Shown piece by piece: positions 1 to 7,220 of a DNA stretch of 15,205 nucleotides (the stretch's first letter is position 1; each line of letters begins with the position of its first letter). The translations under genes and the position numbers were made by a program. The notes beneath the pieces were generated by a model. It searched no databases, was not told where the DNA came from, and worked only from the letters and a program-made list of their open reading frames with translations. Location of the stretch: contig JAGVEP010000531.1 of the NCBI GenBank assembly GCA_020058145.1, forward strand, positions 1-15,205, written 5' to 3'. Source of the DNA: Phycisphaerae bacterium (lineage in GTDB: Bacteria; Planctomycetota; Phycisphaerae; UBA1845; Fen-1342).

Positions 1-260
1 GTGGCCCAGCCGCGCACGCCGATCCCGGAGCTACTCGCGTTCTGGAAGAAGCCGCCGTAAGTAGTGCCGCTGGTCGCGGTCGCCTCGCCGAACACGCCGC
101 TCCCGCTGGTGCTCAGGGCCCGGAAGCGGCCGGCGTAGGTCGTGCCGCTGGCCGCGGTCGTCTCGCCGAACACGCCGACCCCGCTGGTGCTGCCGCTGCG
201 GCCATACACGCCGTAGGTCTCGCCCGTGGCAGCATTAGACCGGCCATAAACGCCAACGGA
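1..260 (-). repeat. Gly/Tyr 13-residue (39-bp) repeat array of paralogue A
   Basis: From the codons for SVGVYG onwards the protein is a chain of degenerate 13-residue units with consensus near TYGVYGxSxSTSG / xGVFGExTAASGT, usually pairing into 26 residues (78 bp). The array continues past the left edge of the window. Units differ at many positions, so this is an old repeat and not a recent slippage product. Confidence 0.8.
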
Positions 261-749
261 CCCACCTCCGGTGGAGTTGTTATCTCCCCGGATGATGTGC
301 GAGGCGCTCGTTCCGCTGAGCGTCAGCGGTACGGGGATCGACTGGAGGAACGCCGTCGAATCCAGACCGTCGAGTTGGTCGGCGTTGAGGCTGAAGAGGG
401 CGTGGGGCGCGGCCGTCAGCTCCTGGCGCGGCACCAGCGGCGTGCCGTCCACCGTCACGTCCAGCCAGCGTTGATTTCCGTCAAAGACGCCGGCCCCGAA
501 GTCGACCTGGACGGTGAACAGGCCGTCGGTGACGGAAACGCCCGGCAGCGTCTGACTCGCCAACAGCGTGCCGCCCGCCGGAACGGGATACAGCTTAAAG
601 TCCATATTGAACGAGCCGTTGGCCGGGCTGCCGCCGTCCTTCAGCCGGCCCTGATACGTGAACACCGTCCCCAGCGGCGTCTGGGCCACAGCCGGGCCCA
701 CAATGGCCAGCAACATGCTGGCGATGGCTGATACCTGAAGTTTCGTCAT
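1..749 (-). CDS. Secreted 13-residue-repeat protein, paralogue A (partial, C-terminus off the left edge)
   Basis: The frame is open from an ATG at 749 to the window edge, giving 249 codons and no stop, so the C-terminus is missing. A strong Shine-Dalgarno AGGAGG lies 9 nt upstream of the ATG. The protein starts MTKLQVSAIASMLLAI, a signal peptide predicted to be cut after the Ala-x-Ala at about residue 22. Next comes a conserved N-terminal domain (about 23-135, with TPLGTVFTYQGRL and LVPRQELTAAPHALFSLNAD), then Gly/Tyr repeats of the VYGRSxSTSG type. The next gene upstream (start 2692, stop 797) is a full paralogue with the same order of parts; the gap is only 47 nt with no strong terminator, so the two are probably co-transcribed. 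No catalytic motif is visible. The architecture suggests an exported fibrous or surface protein, but the true function is unknown. Confidence 0.85.
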   Translation of the reverse strand, partial: MTKLQVSAIASMLLAIVGPAVAQTPLGTVFTYQGRLKDGGSPANGSFNMDFKLYPVPAGGTLLASQTLPGVSVTDGLFTVQVDFGAGVFDGNQRWLDVTVDGTPLVPRQELTAAPHALFSLNADQLDGLDSTAFLQSIPVPLTLSGTSASHIIRGDNNSTGGGSVGVYGRSNAATGETYGVYGRSGSTSGVGVFGETTAASGTTYAGRFRALSTSGSGVFGEATATSGTTYGGFFQNASSSGIGVRGWA

Positions 750-796
750 GGCTGGTTTCCTCCTGTGGTTGTGCCCGTCAGATTGACGAGACTCTT

Positions 797-2692
797 CTAT
801 CGTTGCCCAGTCTGCTCAGTCTCCTCGGGGGCCGGCGGTGAGGCCGGCTCCGGCTCGCGCTGCGCTACGCCCGGGCGTTCCGGCTGGTAGTCCATTCCCA
901 TTTCGGGGCCGAGTCCGTAATACTCGGGGTGCTGATACTTGCCGCGCTCGAACTCGCCCTTTTCCCGCTCGACAGGCGCGCCGTGCAGGCGTACCCGCAG
1001 GTCGTTGCGCAGGGCCTCGACGCGCCAGGAGACCTTCCCTCCCGCAACGCCGCCGGCGATGCGGAACCAGCAGGTTGGCGGCGCGTCGCCCGGCCCAGCC
1101 TGCTCGCCGGCCTGGAGCGCGTCCTCGCTGATCTCCTCGGCTACGTGCAGCATGGGCATGGGCGCGCCCACGGCGGTCAGCGTGTAGCGCGGGTCCGTGT
1201 TGATCTTGGCGAAGTAGTGCGGCAGCTCGACCACGGCCTGCCCCGCGCCGTCGAGCGTCGCCTTGCCCGAGTAGAAGTTGATGACCTCGGGGCTTTCGGC
1301 GGCGTAGTGGAGCAGGTACTTGTTCTCCGGGTCGTCAGGGTGGTCGATGCGGAACGGCTTGGTGCCGCTGGCGCCCATGTCTCCGGCGGCGTAGACGGCG
1401 TACCCGCTGGCGGCGGTGCTCGCGTACCCACGCACGCCGTAGATCGTGCCGCTGCTGGCGCCGTTCAGCCCGTAGACGCCGTACCCGGACGTGCTCTCGC
1501 TCTGGCCGTACACGCCATAGGTGGTGCCGGTGCCGGCCATGGCAAAACCGTAGACGCCGCGCCCGTTCGTGCTGTTGCTCTGGCCGTGCACGCCAAAGGT
1601 GGTACCGGTTGCGCCGGCGGCGAAGCCGTCGACGCCGCGCCCGGACGTGCTGTTGCTCTGGAACTGACCGCCGAACGTAAGTCCGCTGGGCGCGCTCGCC
1701 TTGCCGTACACGCCGCCCCCGGATGAACTCTGGTTCTCGAAGCGCCCGCCGTGCGTGCTTCCGCTGGGCGCGCTCGCCAGGCCGTACACTCCGCGCCCGG
1801 TCGTGCTGTCGCTCTGGCCGAAGACGCCGTACGTGGTGCCAGTGGAGGCGGATGCCGACCCGAACACGCCGCGGCCGTCCGGGCTGCCGGTGCTCACGCC
1901 ATAGACGCCGGTCGTTGTGCCTGAGTTGCCCCACGCCCACCCGTAGACGGCGCGACCGGAGGTGGCCCCGCTTTCGCCCCAAACGCCGGCCCCTGTGGTG
2001 GAATTGTTGGCGGTTCCGAACACGCCGCGGCCGGATGTGCTGTCGCTACGACCGTACACGCCGGAGGTGTTCCCACTGGCCGCGGTCGATTCGCCGCGCA
2101 CGCCGCGCCCCTGCGTACTGTCGCTCTGGAAGTACCCGCCGTAGGTCTCGCCGCTGGTCGCGGTAGACCGGCCGTGGACGCCGACGGAGAGGGCGTCCGT
2201 GGAAGCATTCGCTCCGCTGATGATGTGCGAGGCGGGGTTCGTCCCGCTGAGCGTGAGCGGCACGGGGATGGACTGGAGGAACGCCGTGGAGTCCAGGCCG
2301 TCGAGTTTGTCGGCGTTGAGGCTGAACAGCGCATAGGGTGTGGCCGTCAGCTCCTGCCGCGGCACGAGCGGCGTGCCGTTGACCTCGACCTCCAGCCAGC
2401 GTTCTTCTCCGTTGAAGGCATTGCCCCCAAACTCGCCGCTGCCGTTGAGCTGCACGCTGAAGAGGCCGTTCGCCACCGGGGTCCCGGGCAACGACTGGCT
2501 GCCCAGCGGCGCGCCGCCGGTTGGCACGTCATACAGCCTGAATTGCAGGTTGTACGTACCGCTGGCCGGCGCCCCGCCCTCCATCAATTGTCCCTGGTAC
2601 GCAAACGCCGTGCCCAGCGGCGTCTGGGCGGTCGCTGGGACGACAATGGCCAGCAACATGCTGGCGATGGCTGATACCTGAAGTTTCGTCAT
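797..2692 (-). CDS. Secreted 13-residue-repeat protein, paralogue B (complete)
   Basis: The ATG at 2692 gives 631 residues. It was preferred over an in-frame GTG at 2728 because a GGAAGGA ribosome site sits 7 nt upstream and because paralogue A starts at the same residue. Order of parts: signal peptide 1-22 (ending PATA), conserved N-terminal domain 23-135, about 20 degenerate 13-residue Gly/Tyr repeats (about 169-436), a conserved C-terminal domain (about 443-590, with FRIDHPDDP, AESPEVINFYSG and FRIAGGVAGGKVSWRV), and a Pro/Glu-rich tail. As far as I recall, this combination of N-terminal domain, repeats and FRIDHP-type C-terminal domain recurs in large exported proteins of planctomycetes and other environmental bacteria. 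It differs from relatives that end in an S74 self-cleaving chaperone, of which no sign is seen. No enzymatic residues are evident. The likely role is an exported surface or fibre-like protein; this is inference from architecture. Confidence 0.9.
   Translation of the reverse strand: MTKLQVSAIASMLLAIVVPATAQTPLGTAFAYQGQLMEGGAPASGTYNLQFRLYDVPTGGAPLGSQSLPGTPVANGLFSVQLNGSGEFGGNAFNGEERWLEVEVNGTPLVPRQELTATPYALFSLNADKLDGLDSTAFLQSIPVPLTLSGTNPASHIISGANASTDALSVGVHGRSTATSGETYGGYFQSDSTQGRGVRGESTAASGNTSGVYGRSDSTSGRGVFGTANNSTTGAGVWGESGATSGRAVYGWAWGNSGTTTGVYGVSTGSPDGRGVFGSASASTGTTYGVFGQSDSTTGRGVYGLASAPSGSTHGGRFENQSSSGGGVYGKASAPSGLTFGGQFQSNSTSGRGVDGFAAGATGTTFGVHGQSNSTNGRGVYGFAMAGTGTTYGVYGQSESTSGYGVYGLNGASSGTIYGVRGYASTAASGYAVYAAGDMGASGTKPFRIDHPDDPENKYLLHYAAESPEVINFYSGKATLDGAGQAVVELPHYFAKINTDPRYTLTAVGAPMPMLHVAEEISEDALQAGEQAGPGDAPPTCWFRIAGGVAGGKVSWRVEALRNDLRVRLHGAPVEREKGEFERGKYQHPEYYGLGPEMGMDYQPERPGVAQREPEPASPPAPEETEQTGQR
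1385..2188 (-). repeat. Gly/Tyr 13-residue (39-bp) repeat array of paralogue B
   Basis: About ten 26-residue (78-bp) units run through this stretch, each made of two similar 13-residue halves. Examples are TYGVYGQSESTSG followed by YGVYGLNGASSGT. Aromatic and Gly positions are the most constant; some units replace YGVYG with FGGQF or HGGRF. The regular spacing suggests a beta-solenoid or similar elongated fold, which is inferred and not demonstrated. Confidence 0.8.
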
Positions 2693-2742
2693 GTCGCGTT
2701 CCTTCCTGGTTATGGTCTTCGGGTTCACAAGATTCTTCTGTC

Positions 2743-2895
2743 CTAACGCAGGCTGATCAACGTCCGTAGCCCGATACCAGTGTTTCCGCTGAGGAAAACC
2801 GCACCGGAACCGCTGACCTCCCCGGGGTCGATCCGCCCCGCCGCCCGCCCTGCAGCCAACACCGCCACTGCGAGCGCCAGGCCAAAACTAGTCAC
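2743..2895 (-). CDS. Possible micro-ORF with signal-peptide-like N-terminus
   Basis: A GTG at 2895 with GAGGAG about 4-5 nt upstream opens a 50-residue frame beginning MTSFGLALAVAVLAAGRAAG, which reads like a signal peptide. A short Gly/Ser/Arg-containing tail follows, and the stop is at 2743. A longer version of the same frame would start at a GTG at 2982, touching the stop of the upstream gene, but it has no obvious ribosome site. The frame lies between two co-oriented exported-protein genes and its stop is 50 nt before the next start. It could be a small secreted peptide, the remnant N-terminus of a lost exported protein, or chance. No family is recognised. Confidence 0.35.
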   Translation of the reverse strand: MTSFGLALAVAVLAAGRAAGRIDPGEVSGSGAVFLSGNTGIGLRTLISLR

Positions 2896-2982
2896 CGTTC
2901 TCCTCGTCACAAACGTTCTCAGGTCTCTTGACTCAAAGATGTAACCGCCGGCAACACATCCGAGCTTGCGTGTGTCGGGCAC

Positions 2983-5900
2983 TCAATTCCTGCGCTCACG
3001 GGACGGGAAGATGCGCCGTGAACCGAGCCTTCCGCGGTGTCGCCTGTAGGTCGTACTGAGCGCGACCATTCCGAGCAGCGTGACCGGCAACATCGGCACG
3101 ATGCCGGCGCCGCACAGACCAGCGCCGCAGTCGGGAATCGTGGGCGCATTGAGAGTTGATACGTTTGGCGCGGTCGCGTCCGTCACCGTCATGCGGTAGG
3201 TGCCCTCCGGTGTGATTTCCCATTGCACGTCGGCTGGAGCCACGCCGGCGGCGGTCTCGACGACCGCGGCGCCCGTCAGCTTGCCGGTGATCGTGCCGTC
3301 CGCTCGCAAGAAGTGAACGTTGTCGCCGGACCGCGGCACGAAGCCGTCGATGAAGCGCAGCTCGACTTGGCCAGCCAGCGTGACGTTGCCCGTAACGTGC
3401 AGCACGTCGAATTGCCCCGGTTCGGTCCCCGCCACCTCGATGACCAGCGTCGCCCCTTCCTGCTGCTCATAATCGCCGTCGATGGTCAATGTTCCCGGAG
3501 ACAGGCCGGGTGAAACGAAGCCGCCGGGCTCGACGATGACCGTCGCGTCCAGCGTGCCAATGCCCTCAATGCGGCCCTGGTCCTTGACGAACGCGCTGGC
3601 GCCGGTGAGCTGGCCCGCAGATACGAGCGAGGTTGAGTCGGTCAGCGTTATTGTGCCCGCGCTCGTGCCGCCGACGGTCAAAACCCCGTCCACGATCAGC
3701 GTGCCCGCCGGGCCGACTTCGACGGAGCCCGTGCCATCGCCGGTGGCCCCCACGAGCATGTCGGCCAGACAGACGATCTCGCCGCCGGTGTCCACGAGCA
3801 TTTCACCAGCGGCCTCAGCCGGTGCGCCGCCGACCACCAGCCGTGCACATCGAACCAATCCATCCGCTTGCACGCTGACCTTCGCGCTGCCGCCGACGCC
3901 GATTCCGAGGGCGCTGCCCTCCATGCGCAGCTCCGGGCGCTCGCCGGTGACTCCCTGCCCGTTGAGCAGTCTGATTTCGCTCGTGCCGCTGATGTTCTGG
4001 CTCGCGACCAGAACGTCGGCGCTCGAGGTGACCAGAGCACCGTTCGAGATGGCCATGTCCGCCGACCCGGCCAGACCCAGCTCAACGGCGCCGCTGAGGA
4101 CCAACGTCGTACGCAGCCCCGCCGTGCTGCCCGAGCTGTCAACACTAAGGGCACCATCGGTCTGCTGACCGACCACGAGGCCGCCGGTGAGGCGGGCGAT
4201 TGCGCCGTCCGCGAGATCGAGTCTGCCAGGACCTGCGCCGCCGATCACTGCGAGTCCGCCGCCGGTGAGCGGAGCGCTGCCCGGGTCGACCACGTTGAAT
4301 TCGGCGGGCACGGTAGCTCCCCCGCCCGTCGTCCCGATGTGCACGGCCGCCTCATCCGTCCGCAGCGCATCATTGCCGATGGTCACCGCGCGGGTCGTCA
4401 GCACGCCGCCGTTCACAACGGCGATCGGCGTTTTTAGCGGGTCTCCGGCGACCCCCAGTTGCTGCGTGACCTTCATGCGGGCTGGATTGTTGCTGCCTTT
4501 GCCGTCGATGATGAGCTCGCCGGCGCCGACAAGACCGCCGACGTTGAGTTGAACATTGGTCGCTTCCACAAGCCCGCCTGGCTCGATCGTGAGCGTCCCG
4601 AAGGCATCCTCGCCGATCTGGAGCTGCGGCCCGGCCTTAAGGACCGCTGGCCGCACGGGGTCAAAAGATCTGACCAGCACGTCTGCGACGCCTGAGGCGC
4701 CGATGGTGACGCTCGAACCGGCCTCGACGATCCCACTATCAAGTACAAAGAGGCTTGCCCACCCGTCGGCGCCGACGAGAATATCGTCACTGGCGGTCAG
4801 GTGCGCCGGAGTTCCACCCGGCGCCACGCCGGTGACCCGCACCGTGTTGGTGTCTCCGGTCTGAGCGTCCGTCAGGTTGTTCGCACCGATCCGGACGTCC
4901 CTGGCGGCCACTTCGCCGCCGTCAGTCACAGACAGGAAACCGAGTCCCTGGCTGCCGCCCACGACCACATCGTTGAACAGCGCGTCCGCGTCAACACCGC
5001 TGACCTCCAACTCGCCCCGGGCCGCGCCGCCGAGGCGCAAGTCCGCGGCTCCGAGAAACCCCCCGTCCACGGCGACGACTCCGGGCATGTCCTGGCCGAC
5101 GCTCAGGTTGCCCGAAAGCACGAGCTGCGTCGCGGCGTCCTTGATGAAAATGGCCGCGAAGTCGTTCGGATCAGCGGGTGTGCCCGTGCCGACCGCGCCG
5201 TGCAGGGCGCGCACCACCGACCCGTTGTAGAGCTGGAACGAAGCGTCGCCTTCGACTTCGAGCGAGGCCGGCGACTCGGTGGTGCCAAAAACCTGGGCGT
5301 CGCCGACCAGGGCGACGTCGGCCTCGCGGATGACGAAGCGCCCGGCCTTAGCCCCGACGGCGTTCACGGCGTAGATGCCCGCACCGAAGATGGCGGTGTC
5401 GCTCACTTGTGCGTCATGTGTCGGCACGCCCCGTGGGTCCCAATGGGTGTCCTTCGCGTACTCGCCGCCGGTGAAGTTGATCCAGTTGTAGGTCTGGGAG
5501 GTTCTGCCAAACGTCACGCTGAACGTCAGGCGGGCCGAGCCCGACTCCGTGTCGTTGTCTTGCAGCAGACTCGCCCGGAGTGACATGCGAAAACTCACCA
5601 CGCTCCCGGGCCGCAATACGCCGGTCAGGACCAGGGGGAACGTGCCGCCGGCACACAGGCTTTGGGCGCATTCCGATCCGACGCACTCGCATCCGTAGAT
5701 GCCGGCGCTGGACTCCACGCTAACCCAGCCGCGCACGTCGCCGCCGATGCTGGGCTGCACGGACAGCACAAACGGCGTCTCCGTCGTGACGTCAAACCAG
5801 CAATCGAGGGACAGGTAGCCGACCGCTTCGTCTCTGAATGTCCCCTGGACGTCGCTTGTGGCGGACAGCGTCACCGAATCCACGCCGTGCGGACCACTGA

Positions 5901-6132
5901 CGATGTTGCTCGACTCGTGAATTGACACCGAGTGCGACTCATCATCGTGGGCGTCACTGCAGTTGCTGGAGACGGTGTCGCCCAGTTCAAACTGACCGAG
6001 ATGCGGCGAGGAGCACGGACCGATCGACCATCGTCCCTGGCTGGAACTCAATTGCACATCGGCCCAGGTTGTGGTCGGCGCGCAAAACACGCCCAGGACC
6101 AGCCCGACAGACCATCGCATTCTCGCAGGCAT
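2983..6132 (-). CDS. Large exported repeat-rich passenger-type protein with C-terminal anchor
   Basis: The ATG at 6132 gives 1049 residues, with AGGAG 8 nt upstream. Residues 1-24 form a signal peptide ending TTTWA. Residues 25-215 are a Cys-containing beta-rich domain of unknown family. From about 216 (INFTGGEYAKDTHWDPRGVP) to about 900 there are repeated short strands of the type GxLxVxxGGxVxxxxVxVG, as in passenger-like and PEP-CTERM-type proteins of planctomycetes. Residues about 900-990 carry the ending often seen on such proteins (VSPGLSPGTLTIDGDY, FVPRSGDNVHFL). The C-terminus has DCGAGLCGAG at 1001-1010, a hydrophobic helix to about 1026 and a tail with many Arg. This resembles a sortase- or exosortase-like surface-sorting signal, although the Arg tail is longer than usual. 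The fold is probably a beta-helix; no catalytic residues are seen. A structural or adhesive surface role is the best guess. Confidence 0.9.
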   Translation of the reverse strand: MPARMRWSVGLVLGVFCAPTTTWADVQLSSSQGRWSIGPCSSPHLGQFELGDTVSSNCSDAHDDESHSVSIHESSNIVSGPHGVDSVTLSATSDVQGTFRDEAVGYLSLDCWFDVTTETPFVLSVQPSIGGDVRGWVSVESSAGIYGCECVGSECAQSLCAGGTFPLVLTGVLRPGSVVSFRMSLRASLLQDNDTESGSARLTFSVTFGRTSQTYNWINFTGGEYAKDTHWDPRGVPTHDAQVSDTAIFGAGIYAVNAVGAKAGRFVIREADVALVGDAQVFGTTESPASLEVEGDASFQLYNGSVVRALHGAVGTGTPADPNDFAAIFIKDAATQLVLSGNLSVGQDMPGVVAVDGGFLGAADLRLGGAARGELEVSGVDADALFNDVVVGGSQGLGFLSVTDGGEVAARDVRIGANNLTDAQTGDTNTVRVTGVAPGGTPAHLTASDDILVGADGWASLFVLDSGIVEAGSSVTIGASGVADVLVRSFDPVRPAVLKAGPQLQIGEDAFGTLTIEPGGLVEATNVQLNVGGLVGAGELIIDGKGSNNPARMKVTQQLGVAGDPLKTPIAVVNGGVLTTRAVTIGNDALRTDEAAVHIGTTGGGATVPAEFNVVDPGSAPLTGGGLAVIGGAGPGRLDLADGAIARLTGGLVVGQQTDGALSVDSSGSTAGLRTTLVLSGAVELGLAGSADMAISNGALVTSSADVLVASQNISGTSEIRLLNGQGVTGERPELRMEGSALGIGVGGSAKVSVQADGLVRCARLVVGGAPAEAAGEMLVDTGGEIVCLADMLVGATGDGTGSVEVGPAGTLIVDGVLTVGGTSAGTITLTDSTSLVSAGQLTGASAFVKDQGRIEGIGTLDATVIVEPGGFVSPGLSPGTLTIDGDYEQQEGATLVIEVAGTEPGQFDVLHVTGNVTLAGQVELRFIDGFVPRSGDNVHFLRADGTITGKLTGAAVVETAAGVAPADVQWEITPEGTYRMTVTDATAPNVSTLNAPTIPDCGAGLCGAGIVPMLPVTLLGMVALSTTYRRHRGRLGSRRIFPSRERRN

Positions 6133-6182
6133 GCTCGAATCTCCTGTGCCAAGCTCAGCAACTCAGGCCGTCGGACGAGCCG

Positions 6183-6458
6183 TCAACGCAGCTTCTCAAG
6201 GCGCCGTGACGCACTTGCCTCGCGCCCGTCAGCGGAGATGACGCCGTAATCCGCATCGGGCCGATCGCCCGTCAGCCTGCCGGTGTAACTAAGCATGGGG
6301 ATGGTCCCGCCGCCGACCGCGCACATCAGGCCGACGATGGCGCCGTCGGCCGCGATGATCACGTCGGAGCGGCCGAGGAGTTCGCTCTGTCCGTGCATGT
6401 GCCCATGCGTGTGCTCCCGCGTGCGTCGCACTGCCGATCTTCGAAACAGGCCGTGCAT
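6183..6458 (-). CDS. Hypothetical small protein
   Basis: The ATG at 6458 gives 91 residues; a TTG at 6473 would add five. No clear ribosome site is seen, only a weak GAAGAA. The frame contains a His-rich stretch (REHTHGHMHGQSE) and then a Gly-rich segment (VIIAADGAIVGLMCAVGGG, followed by TIPMLSYTGRL). The second half uses mostly G or C in third codon positions, as expected for real coding sequence at this GC level, which is the main support. It is co-oriented with the large exported protein that starts 50 nt further on and is divergent from the sigma factor. No domain is recognised; it could also be the decayed end of a longer gene. Confidence 0.35.
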   Translation of the reverse strand: MHGLFRRSAVRRTREHTHGHMHGQSELLGRSDVIIAADGAIVGLMCAVGGGTIPMLSYTGRLTGDRPDADYGVISADGREASASRRLEKLR

Positions 6459-6524
6459 GACGGCGTTCTTCAACGGTGAGTCACAGCCCGAAGCTGGCCC
6501 AACAACCGGTAGTACGGGCCGGGC

Positions 6525-6554
6525 TTGGGGATTTGGACAGTCAGACGGTAAAAT
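6525..6554 (+). promoter_or_regulatory. Candidate promoter for the sigma factor-kinase operon
   Basis: TTGGGG (6525-6530) and TAAAAT (6549-6554) are separated by 18 nt. They match the housekeeping consensus at 3 of 6 and 5 of 6 positions. Transcription would start near 6561, just before the GGAG ribosome site at 6586-6589 and the chosen GTG at 6602. This is pattern matching only. Confidence 0.3.
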
Positions 6555-6601
6555 GCGGGCTGGACGCCACTTGGCGGACTTTTTTGGAGCAGCGCCCTAC
6601 T

Positions 6602-7216
6602 GTGGATCAGCCTGTGGACCCCGAAACCACGCGCCCGTCCCTCCTGTCGCGCGTCCGCGATCCGGGGGATCACGCCGCATGGGCCGAGTTCGAGGCTCGT
6701 TACCGGGACCTGATCTTCCGCTATTGCCGACGCGTTGGGTTGGCGGCAGCCGATGCCGAGGACGTGCGGCAGATGGTGATGCTGCGGCTGGTTCGGATTC
6801 TGCCGAAGTTTCGATATGACCCCACCCGCGGACGGTTCCACGACTATCTGTATCGCGTGGTGCGCAGCGCGATCGCCGATTTCCGGAGCTGTCCAGACTC
6901 GCGCACGAATCCCGTAGTAAACGAGGAGCCGCTGGAAGCACCGGTGGCGGCCATGGATGGCCCGTATGACCCGAGTTGGGAGCAGGAATGGCTGGATCAC
7001 CACCTGCGGCTGGCGCTGGCGGCGGTCCGCCAGACATCCGAGGTGCGGAGTGTCGCGGTGTTCGAGCGATTACTGGCAGGCACGAGCGTCGAACAGGCGG
7101 CCACGGAGTTCGGCATGACCCTCGACGCGGTTCACAAGGTCAAACAGCGCCTGCGTGACCGCGTCCAGCAGCGCATCGCTGAGCAAATCCGTGAAGAAGA
7201 CACGATCGACGGATGA
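6602..7216 (+). CDS. ECF-family RNA polymerase sigma factor
   Basis: Starting at the GTG at 6602 gives 204 residues. An in-frame GTG at 6476 would add 42 residues unlike the family and has no ribosome site; the 6602 start has GGAG 12 nt upstream, and a second GTG at 6614 is also possible. Sigma region 2 spans about residues 25-95 (AWAEFEARYRDLIFRYCRR, DAEDVRQMVMLRLV, GRFHDYLYRVVRSAIADF). Region 4 with its helix-turn-helix lies at about 150-195 (TSVEQAATEFGMTLDAVHKV). This is the type of ECF factor that in planctomycetes is commonly paired with a Ser/Thr kinase in place of an anti-sigma factor. Here the kinase starts 4 nt after the stop, so co-expression is very likely. It would direct RNA polymerase to a dedicated promoter set; the targets are not known. 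Confidence 0.9.
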   Translation: MDQPVDPETTRPSLLSRVRDPGDHAAWAEFEARYRDLIFRYCRRVGLAAADAEDVRQMVMLRLVRILPKFRYDPTRGRFHDYLYRVVRSAIADFRSCPDSRTNPVVNEEPLEAPVAAMDGPYDPSWEQEWLDHHLRLALAAVRQTSEVRSVAVFERLLAGTSVEQAATEFGMTLDAVHKVKQRLRDRVQQRIAEQIREEDTIDG

Positions 7217-7220
7217 TCCG

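Noticed and set aside
776..788. CGTCA-GAT-TGACG inverted repeat between the two paralogues as a terminator
   Set aside because: Only 5 bp with no T-run; too weak to call a terminator.
929..1726. Long plus-strand frame of 265 codons across the 13-residue repeat gene
   Set aside because: It runs opposite a well-supported gene with signal peptide and ribosome site; high GC at third positions creates long antisense frames, and the product is Val/Ala/Gly/Arg-rich with no motif.
1335..1982. Arg-rich minus-strand frame within the repeat array
   Set aside because: Reading-frame shadow of the repeats in the real gene, giving an artificial Arg/Val-rich repeat.
1..2188. CRISPR-like regular repeats
   Set aside because: The 39/78-bp periodicity is in frame with a protein, units are degenerate, and there are no unique spacers between exact repeats.
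4801..5583. Plus-strand frame of 260 codons opposite the large repeat protein
   Set aside because: Antisense shadow of the gene at 2983-6132; no ribosome site or recognisable domain.
6476..6601. N-terminal extension of the sigma factor from GTG 6476
   Set aside because: No ribosome site and sequence unlike the family; a plausible promoter and GGAG site lie inside this stretch, favouring 6602.
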